NCBI GenBank assembly: GCA_016794465.1
Contig: JAEUKA010000014.1
Location: 124,001 to 188,000 of the forward strand
Source: Myxococcales bacterium
GTDB taxonomy: Bacteria; Myxococcota_A; Polyangia; Palsa-1104; JAEUJZ01
Direction: 5' to 3'
DNA: 64,000 bases
Made by a program: the position numbers and the translations under genes. Positions 58,245 through 64,000 of this stretch are shown here, one piece after another (positions within the stretch are counted from its first letter, which is position 1; every line of letters begins with the position of its first letter). Under the pieces are notes generated by a model. It saw only the letters and a list, made by a program, of their open reading frames with translations, was not told the DNA's origin and did no database searches.

Positions 58245-59207
58245 ATGCAGCGACGTGTCATGACCCTGGTTGGCTGCGCGTTCTTGGCGATGGCAGCAGC
58301 GACGGCGTTCTCCGGACCGCAGACCGCCTACGCTCAACCGGCGAAATCGGATGCAGGCCCCGTCGAGCGCAGCGTCATCACCAAGGATGGCAGCATGTAC
58401 CGAGGCGAGGTCCTCGAGTACGCCATCAACTCTCACATCACCCTGCGCCTGTCGAGCGGCGAGTCAAAGCGGATCGGCTGGGACGACATCGATCAGGTGT
58501 CACCACCGCGCCCCAAGTCACCGTCCGCGAGCAGTCCTCCCCCGAGCAGTGCTCCTCCGAGTAGTCCCCCCCCGAGCAGCACTCCTCCGAGCAGCACTCC
58601 TCCGAGCAGCATGCCTCCGTCCAGCATGCCTCCCCCCAGCGCGCCGTCGTCCAGCGGTCCCCTCGTCGGAAGCGGCTTCGAGCGCACGGTTCAGACCCGC
58701 GACAACATCACCTACCACGGCGAGGTCATGGAATACGAGGTCGGCAGCCACCTGATCCTCAAGCTCGGCGACCTCAGCAACCGCCGGATCACCTGGGCCG
58801 AGGCCAAACGAATCTCGCCGCCCCGCAAGAAAGGCGACTCAGGCCACGTCGGCTCCCCCGAGCGCACCATCGTGCTCCGCAGCGGCACCACCCTGCGCGG
58901 CGACCTCGTCGAGTCCGTTCAAGGCATCCACACCACCATCCGCCTCGGCTCCGGAGAGATCCGCCGCGTGCTGTGGAGCGACATCCAGCGCATCACCGCG
59001 CCCCTTGCCCCAGGCGTCTCGTCGCCGATTCCGCTCACCGGCGAGCTGCTCGTCCACCTCGACAGTGGCTCTCGCGTCCTCGGCACCTACTTCGAGTACA
59101 TCCCCGAGCAGCAGCTCATCCTTCGTCACCCGAGCGGCCGCATCTACTACATCCCGGTCAACACCATCATCAAGGTCACCATCACCGACGAGGGCAAGAC
59201 CGAGTAG
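58245..59207 (+). CDS. Secreted protein of four small beta-barrel (Sm/SH3-like) repeats
   Basis: About 320 residues from ATG 58245, AGAGGAG 7 nt upstream. A signal peptide ends near TAYA (VGCAFLAMAAATAFSG). Four repeats share one pattern, G-x-[VL]-x-E-...-hxLxLxxGxxRRIxWxxI: GEVLEYAINSHITLRLSSGESKRIGWDDI, GEVMEYEVGSHLILKLGDLSNRRITWAEA, GDLVESVQGIHTTIRLGSGEIRRVLWSDI and GTYFEYIPEQQLILRHPSGRIYYIPVNTI. A Pro/Ser linker separates repeats 1 and 2. It resembles LSm or SH3-type barrels; ligand unknown. Confidence 0.78.
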   Translation: MQRRVMTLVGCAFLAMAAATAFSGPQTAYAQPAKSDAGPVERSVITKDGSMYRGEVLEYAINSHITLRLSSGESKRIGWDDIDQVSPPRPKSPSASSPPPSSAPPSSPPPSSTPPSSTPPSSMPPSSMPPPSAPSSSGPLVGSGFERTVQTRDNITYHGEVMEYEVGSHLILKLGDLSNRRITWAEAKRISPPRKKGDSGHVGSPERTIVLRSGTTLRGDLVESVQGIHTTIRLGSGEIRRVLWSDIQRITAPLAPGVSSPIPLTGELLVHLDSGSRVLGTYFEYIPEQQLILRHPSGRIYYIPVNTIIKVTITDEGKTE

Positions 59208-59510
59208 ATCCGCAAGCACTGCCGCTACCGCACTGCTGTCCCTCTCGATACCGTCCGTCTTCGGCCCGTCAACCCCTGTGGCACTGCAAGCTGTCCCCGA
59301 CTCCTGCCAGCGCTACACGCTATCTATCGGCAAAGCGCGGCGAGAGAGCCCGCGAGAGTCTGTCCTATACCGGTCTACACCACTATCCCGATAGCGACTC
59401 ACTGGTTGTTTTGGCCAAGCTTGTGCGCTCGACGCCACACTCAGTCAGGCTGCTCGCACCCCGAGGAGAACCGCACAGACGATGGACCACTCGATCTGTG
59501 TCCCCCAAAT
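59208..59510. other. Intergenic stretch without a recognised feature
   Basis: No supported gene, RNA or repeat seen between the beta-barrel gene and the terminator of the RRM gene. Confidence 0.5.
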
Positions 59511-59567
59511 GAAAAGTGCCTGGCTAGCCCGTCGATGGTGTTGCCACCGAACGAGCCAACCAGGCAC
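59511..59567 (-). terminator. Rho-independent terminator of the RRM gene
   Basis: Minus strand: GTGCCTGGTTGGCTCG pairs with CGGGCTAGCCAGGCAC (+ strand 59552-59567 and 59516-59531), followed by TTTTC (59515-59511). Lies 47 nt past the RRM stop. Confidence 0.75.
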
Positions 59568-59613
59568 TCTGTGTTCCTTCGCTACGGTCTGAACCCCTGC
59601 GGGGAACCGGTCA

Positions 59614-59976
59614 CTAGTACGACGAGCGGGGCGAACGTCCGCCACCACCACCACGACGGTCGCCACCATAGCCACCGCCACCGCCACCGCCGGGACGACC
59701 ACCACCACCGCGACGATCGCCACCTTCTTCACGAGGACGCGCCTCGTTCACGGTGAGAGCGCGGCCACTCATCATCTTGCCATTGAGTCCGCTGATCGCG
59801 GCCTGCGCATCGGGCTCGCTCTCCATCTCAACAAAGCCGAAGCCCTTGCTACGGCCGGTCATGCGGTCCTCGATCACCTGCGCGCTGCGGACGCTGCCGA
59901 AGCCGGCGAACATGGAGCTAAGCTCCTCGCTGGTGGTGTTATACGAGAGGTTGCCGACATACAGTTTGGTGCCCAT
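59614..59976 (-). CDS. Glycine-rich RNA-binding protein (single RRM)
   Basis: 120 residues: one RRM with RNP2 LYVGNL and RNP1 KGFGFVEM, followed by an Arg/Gly-rich tail (RRGGGGRPGGGGGGGYGG). Same layout as cyanobacterial Rbp and related bacterial RRM proteins, often cold-induced. AAGGAG lies just before ATG 59976. Binds RNA; targets unknown. A strong terminator follows. Confidence 0.92.
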   Translation of the reverse strand: MGTKLYVGNLSYNTTSEELSSMFAGFGSVRSAQVIEDRMTGRSKGFGFVEMESEPDAQAAISGLNGKMMSGRALTVNEARPREEGGDRRGGGGRPGGGGGGGYGGDRRGGGGGRSPRSSY

Positions 59977-60337
59977 TCTGAGTCTCCTTGCGATGTTGCG
60001 GGTTCGTTCCGGGTAAGAAGCCTAGCGGTGGTAACAAGGCGGCACAGGCAGTCGAGGCTTCGACAGGAGCTCAAGCGCCAAATGTTGCAGAACCTTTTCC
60101 AACAACCGAGCTAGCTTTACCAGCGCGAGGCTATCGCTTGGTCGGATAATTCGCAAGCACTATCTGGGAATATCTCACCTTGCAGTTACACCTCACCTCA
60201 CGTGCCTGGCCTCCAATCGCGGTCGCAGACGTGGATGCACTGCGTCATCCGCGAGAGATCTCTGCAAGGTAGCGCGCGCAACCGATGCAAATCAGTGGGA
60301 AGTCGTTATCCTCTGCCCACTTTTGGACCAAACGTCG
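59977..60337. other. Divergent intergenic region between the RRM and sulfatase genes
   Basis: About 360 nt holding the RRM gene leader. A possible minus-strand promoter, TTGCGA-17-TAGCCT, lies about 155 nt ahead of the RRM start; long leaders are common for cold-shock RRM genes. No ORF supported. Confidence 0.3.
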
Positions 60338-62608
60338 ATGACAACCGAACCACAACGTACCGCCTCTTCTGATGCAGTCGCCCATGGGAACAAGGTTCGC
60401 TCGGTGCCATGGTGGACCGCTGCACTGTTGGCCGCTCTTGTCGTCGCAGTGGGCGATGTACTGGCAGCGGCTCAATCGACGGAAAACCCTGTCGGTGGCG
60501 AGGCGCTTCGCCAGGCGCTGATCTGCGCGGTCGGACTGCTTGGCATTCCAGCATTCGTCGTCGGAATCGCGGAGCAGTGGCTGGATGACTCACTGCGGGC
60601 GGTATTTGGCCACAGGCTGATTGAACGGGGACGCGCCGCGCTCGCCGATGAAGCGTACGACCGCTGGCTGGCGGCGGTGGTGCTGGCGCTGATGGGGATT
60701 GTGCTCGTCGATGCGGTGCTGCTGTATGGGTTTGTAAAGGCCGCCGCGCTGGAGATGGCAAACAAGCGCAATGGCGCGTTGTCGTCGGCATTGGTATCAG
60801 TGGCAACTTTGGTGGCACTGTTGCCGTTTGCAGTTCCGCTGTATCGACTGACGAATCGGCTGGTCGGTCTGCTGCTGCCGAGGCCTCGGCTGCTCTGGCT
60901 GGTCGGTCTGTGTGCGAGCGGCGGGCTGCTGGTCGTCGCGCTGGCAGTGCTGTCGGTCGACTGGCGAATCATTCACTTTGGTCCGTGGAAGGCGCTGGGG
61001 ATGTGGCTGTTTCTGCAGGTTGGGCTGGCGCTGGTGCTGACGAGGCTGCGACGGCCGCAGCTTTGGGGGGCAGGACTGCTGGTGCTGGTCGTGGGCTGCT
61101 GCGCGGTGACGGTGCAAAGGTTTGGCGGGGAAGCACGCTCGCGAGCCCTGATTGCCGAGGAGACGGCTGCGGGACGGACTCTGCTGCTGCTGGCGCGGCG
61201 GCTGTTTGACCACGATCACGATGGGTATGCCGGGCGACTCGGTGGAGGGGACTGCAACGACCGCGATCCCACTGTTCATCCCGGTGCCGATGATGAGCCC
61301 GGTAACGGCGTCGATGAGGACTGCGATGGAGCCGATGCCGAGAAGCTCGTCGAGGCTGCCCCGCCTGCTCCAGCGCCGGCCCTGACTGCACCTGTCGTCG
61401 CTGACAAGCCCAGCACAGCGCCCAAAGGCGGGACGCCGTGGCCGGGCAACTGGCTGATCATCACCGTCGACACCCTGCGCGCCGACCGAGTCTCACCGAA
61501 GATCGCCCCGAACCTGGCCAAGCTGGCACAGGACGGCTTTCACTTCACCCAGGCCTATGCGCAGGCGCCGAACACGCCGCGAAGCTTTCCTTCGTTTGTG
61601 ACCTCGCGCTTGCCGTCGGAGGTTCACTTTGTCAAGCAGTCGCTCAACTTCTCGCCGCTGACCGGGAAAGACCCGACGCTGTTTACGGCGCTAAAGGCGG
61701 GGGGACTGCGCACCATCGGGGTCTTTTCGCACTTTTATCTCGATCGCAAGACCGGGCTCTCGCTGGGATTTGACGAGTACAAAAACGATGCGGCGACGAA
61801 CCTGCACGACTCGAACAGCGACATCGCGGAGCCGCGCATCACCGCGCAGGTAGTGGCAAGGCTGCGCAGCCTCGGGAAAGAGGCCAAGTCCGGGAAGTCG
61901 CCCAAGTTTGCGCTGTGGACGCACCTGTTTGGGCCGCACAGCACCTACATGGATCATCCAGAGTTTCCCGTCGGAAAAGGCTTCAAGTATTTGAAAGAAC
62001 GCTACGACGCAGAGGTCAGCTTTACCGATCTGCACCTTGGCAAGATTCTGGCGGCGCTCCGTGAGGCGGGACTGGCGGAAGACACGGCGGTGGTGGTGTT
62101 TTCCGATCACGGGGAAGCGTTTGGCGAGCACAAGCTCAGTGGTGAGCCGCTCTATTTCCATGGCGAGGCGCTCTACAACGAGGTGCTGCAGGTGCCGCTC
62201 ATCATCTACCTTCCGTCCAAGGCGGGGCTGGTGGCGCGGAAAGTGGACGAGCGGGTGCGGCTGATCGATATGGCACCGACGGTGTTGCAGCTGGCAGGAC
62301 TGCCTTTGCCGGACAGCTTCCGAGGTCAGTCGCTGCTGCCGCTCATCCTTGGGGACAAGCTGGCGGCGCCTCTGCCGGCGATTGCCGAGATGCTGCCGTG
62401 TACTGCGTGGCCCAAGAACGAGCGAGTGATTGTCGATGCGGTCGATGGAGTGGAATACGCGCTCTACGCCAAGTTCACCGACAACTTGTACGAGCTGTAC
62501 GAGCTGGCCAAAGATGCGACGCAGCAGAAGAACCTGGCCGGACAGAAACCGCAGGTGGTGGCGACGCTGCGCAAGCGACTACAGAGCCTTCAGCAGCTGA
62601 AGAAATAG
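60338..62608 (+). CDS. Membrane sulfatase-superfamily enzyme with a MopE-type Cys/Asp motif
   Basis: 756 residues from ATG 60338. Seven TM segments fill residues about 20-275. A metal-binding type motif follows near 291-334 (DHDHDGYAG, GDCNDRDPTVHPGA, DEDCDGAD), the MopE/DUF-type repeat of myxobacterial surface proteins. The sulfatase domain starts near 373 (LIITVDTLRADRVSP) and runs to the end; SFPSF stands at the usual C/SxPxR nucleophile site, without the Arg. Other sites: VVFSDHGEAFGEH and LIDMAPTVLQLAG. Perhaps a phospho- or sulfo-group transferase or hydrolase at the outer face of the inner membrane. Confidence 0.85.
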   Translation: MTTEPQRTASSDAVAHGNKVRSVPWWTAALLAALVVAVGDVLAAAQSTENPVGGEALRQALICAVGLLGIPAFVVGIAEQWLDDSLRAVFGHRLIERGRAALADEAYDRWLAAVVLALMGIVLVDAVLLYGFVKAAALEMANKRNGALSSALVSVATLVALLPFAVPLYRLTNRLVGLLLPRPRLLWLVGLCASGGLLVVALAVLSVDWRIIHFGPWKALGMWLFLQVGLALVLTRLRRPQLWGAGLLVLVVGCCAVTVQRFGGEARSRALIAEETAAGRTLLLLARRLFDHDHDGYAGRLGGGDCNDRDPTVHPGADDEPGNGVDEDCDGADAEKLVEAAPPAPAPALTAPVVADKPSTAPKGGTPWPGNWLIITVDTLRADRVSPKIAPNLAKLAQDGFHFTQAYAQAPNTPRSFPSFVTSRLPSEVHFVKQSLNFSPLTGKDPTLFTALKAGGLRTIGVFSHFYLDRKTGLSLGFDEYKNDAATNLHDSNSDIAEPRITAQVVARLRSLGKEAKSGKSPKFALWTHLFGPHSTYMDHPEFPVGKGFKYLKERYDAEVSFTDLHLGKILAALREAGLAEDTAVVVFSDHGEAFGEHKLSGEPLYFHGEALYNEVLQVPLIIYLPSKAGLVARKVDERVRLIDMAPTVLQLAGLPLPDSFRGQSLLPLILGDKLAAPLPAIAEMLPCTAWPKNERVIVDAVDGVEYALYAKFTDNLYELYELAKDATQQKNLAGQKPQVVATLRKRLQSLQQLKK

Positions 62609-62618
62609 TCTGTAGGAA

Positions 62619-63962
62619 TCAGCTTGGCGCGCCGCTTTTCTGCACGGCTACTTTGGCGGCTTCGGCGAGCTCTGCATAGCCAGCGTGTACCAGCCACAGA
62701 CTCCCTGCGAACAGAAGGACGCCGAGCAGTGCCAGGGCTCGCGTGGCGACCTGAAAGCGCGGCTGCTCGTCGGTCTTCGGCCAAATTTTCATCACTACAT
62801 AGCCGGCCAGAAGACCCGCTAGCGCACCACCCAGATGTGCCGCAAAGTCGATCTTCCCACCTTGGCGATGCGTGGTCAGCGGAATCAGCGAAGGAATCAG
62901 GAACTGCATCAGCTGCGCCTGAATCTGCGTCCGTGTCGCCCCCGGAGGATATCGCAGCGACGCCATCAGTGCCGCCGCAAGCAGGCCCATCACCGCGCCC
63001 GAGGCTCCCACAGAGACAATGTTGGCGGGATTCAGCGCCAGACTGAGCAGCGAGCCGCCGAGCGTCCCGATCAGGAACAGCAGCAGGAGCCAGGCGCGAC
63101 CGAGCAGAGACTCCAGCAGATACCCAGCCAGCGCGAGCGCAACCCCATTGAGGAGCAGATGAAACGCATCCCCATGTAGCAGCGCGGCAGAGAGGAGTCG
63201 ATGCCAGTCTCCATGCACCAGCACCGCATCGCGATTCATTCCGCCCAGCGCAAAAAGCGTCCAGACATCGACTCCCAGTAGTCCTGATCCACCGTCGCTG
63301 AGCTTGGCCAGATGCTCCATCCCAAACATTGCCACCAGCACAGTAAGTAGCGCAATCGTGACCACTGGGATTCGCTCCTGCTGCGGCAGCGCGGGCGAAG
63401 GAACGAAGATCTCTTGATCGGACTTGCGATCTTCTTCCAGCACACTGGCGACCCAGCCTCGGTGACCCAGTCGTTTCAGGAGTCCGCCCAGCGGCGCGCT
63501 ACTCCACAGCTGACGGCTCTCTGTATCCAGATAGAAGCACGTGATCGCCACCTTGGTCAGACCCGGCATCGTTCTCTGCAGCGCCTGTAGACGCAGCTTG
63601 TCGTCCGACGAGGGCGGTCCGTGTCCCACTTCATAGAGCGTGATCCCGACTGGCATCTTCGCTCCGTTCATCGTTCCGGTGTACTTTAGACAGTCCTTCC
63701 CGATGTTGATGAGCTGCTGCTGGGAAAACGCGAAGTGCCGACTCGGCTCCTTTTCACGATCCAAGATGCAGGCGATGGCCAGTCCAAAGTCGGCGTAGGA
63801 CAGGACCACATCACTGTGTTCCACAAGCTCCGCCGCTTCCGCAGGGGCTCCCGGTTGAAACTGCTTGTCGCCCATCAGCCGCTTGGCAAGATACACCGCA
63901 AACGGCACAGGCGCAGAGTCTGGCAGCGTCGCTGCTTGAGGTTCGGATTGCACGTCGGACAT
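62619..63962 (-). CDS. Rhomboid-family intramembrane serine protease with cytoplasmic N-terminal domain
   Basis: 447 residues. The first 195 form a soluble domain (DVVLSYADFGLAIACILDREKE, KVAITCFYLD) of unknown family. The rhomboid core follows: GDWHRLLSAALLHGDAFHLLLNG, catalytic Ser in GASGAVMGL and the His in AAHLGGALAG, with six or more TM helices. Ser and His are both present, so it should be active. The 3' end lies 10 nt from the convergent sulfatase stop. Confidence 0.88.
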   Translation of the reverse strand: MSDVQSEPQAATLPDSAPVPFAVYLAKRLMGDKQFQPGAPAEAAELVEHSDVVLSYADFGLAIACILDREKEPSRHFAFSQQQLINIGKDCLKYTGTMNGAKMPVGITLYEVGHGPPSSDDKLRLQALQRTMPGLTKVAITCFYLDTESRQLWSSAPLGGLLKRLGHRGWVASVLEEDRKSDQEIFVPSPALPQQERIPVVTIALLTVLVAMFGMEHLAKLSDGGSGLLGVDVWTLFALGGMNRDAVLVHGDWHRLLSAALLHGDAFHLLLNGVALALAGYLLESLLGRAWLLLLFLIGTLGGSLLSLALNPANIVSVGASGAVMGLLAAALMASLRYPPGATRTQIQAQLMQFLIPSLIPLTTHRQGGKIDFAAHLGGALAGLLAGYVVMKIWPKTDEQPRFQVATRALALLGVLLFAGSLWLVHAGYAELAEAAKVAVQKSGAPS

Positions 63963-64000
63963 CTTCGCTTCTCCAAGCCACGCAGAAGCAGTGACTATAT

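Overview
The window looks like chromosomal DNA of a GC-rich Gram-negative delta-proteobacterium of the Myxococcota (myxobacterial) kind. This rests on family content, not on a marker gene: an ADYC-domain lipoprotein, several large membrane Ser/Thr kinases with STAND ATPase modules, PEGA-like and Cys-rich lipoproteins, a PilZ protein, a MopE-like Cys/Asp motif fused to a sulfatase, and a periplasmic SurA-like chaperone.

Layout. 1-5.4 kb: tail of an unknown gene, a SurA-like foldase, a TPR-dynamin-like GTPase and an MFS exporter. 5.4-6.0 kb: a 117-bp palindromic element and RNase P RNA (minus strand) with a recognisable promoter. 6.0-8.8 kb: four co-oriented genes (GIDE-like two-TM protein, small two-TM protein, AAA15/OLD-type ATPase, PD-(D/E)XK-like nuclease), the last two overlapping by 4 nt; this is the best candidate for an undescribed (possibly defence) system. 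8.8-10.4 kb: an array of 42-bp hairpin repeats and two minus-strand genes. 10.5-17.1 kb: F-type ATP synthase operon b'-b-delta-alpha-gamma-beta-epsilon, without a and c subunit genes; its b subunit has a large secreted-type Ala/Pro/His/Glu extension. 17.2-25.7 kb: secreted and lipoprotein genes, a second 42/43-bp array, a PhoPQ-activated-type hydrolase and a methyltransferase. 25.8-30.4 kb: a protein with three HTH-like repeats and an AT-hook, a PilZ protein, an MFS exporter and a secreted phosphodiesterase. 30.6-37.7 kb (mostly minus): an N-ATPase operon in the order R-B-E-F-A-G-D, lacking epsilon and atpQ, preceded by a metallo-beta-lactamase-fold hydrolase. 38.0-42.3 kb: a receptor-like Ser/Thr kinase, a YbjN/CesT-like protein, cystathionine beta-synthase and tRNA-Leu(CAA). 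42.4-52.0 kb: a DUF4403-like lipoprotein, then an overlapping pair: a kinase-STAND protein and a pseudokinase-STAND protein with a periplasmic FGE-sulfatase-like domain, followed by the ADYC lipoprotein. 52.1-56.8 kb (minus): a complete BMP-type nucleoside ABC transporter operon. 57-64 kb: radical SAM protein, a secreted protein of four small beta-barrel repeats, an RRM protein, a membrane sulfatase and a rhomboid protease.

How it fits together. Two rotary ATPases with separate ancestry lie within about 20 kb: the first would make ATP once its a and c subunits are supplied from elsewhere, the second has all membrane parts but lacks the epsilon brake. The kinase/pseudokinase pair has the topology of a trans-envelope sensor, with kinase and NTPase modules inside and PEGA/FGE-like modules outside. 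Coordinates, motifs and repeats were read directly from the sequence; family names rest on recognised motifs, and no database search was run.
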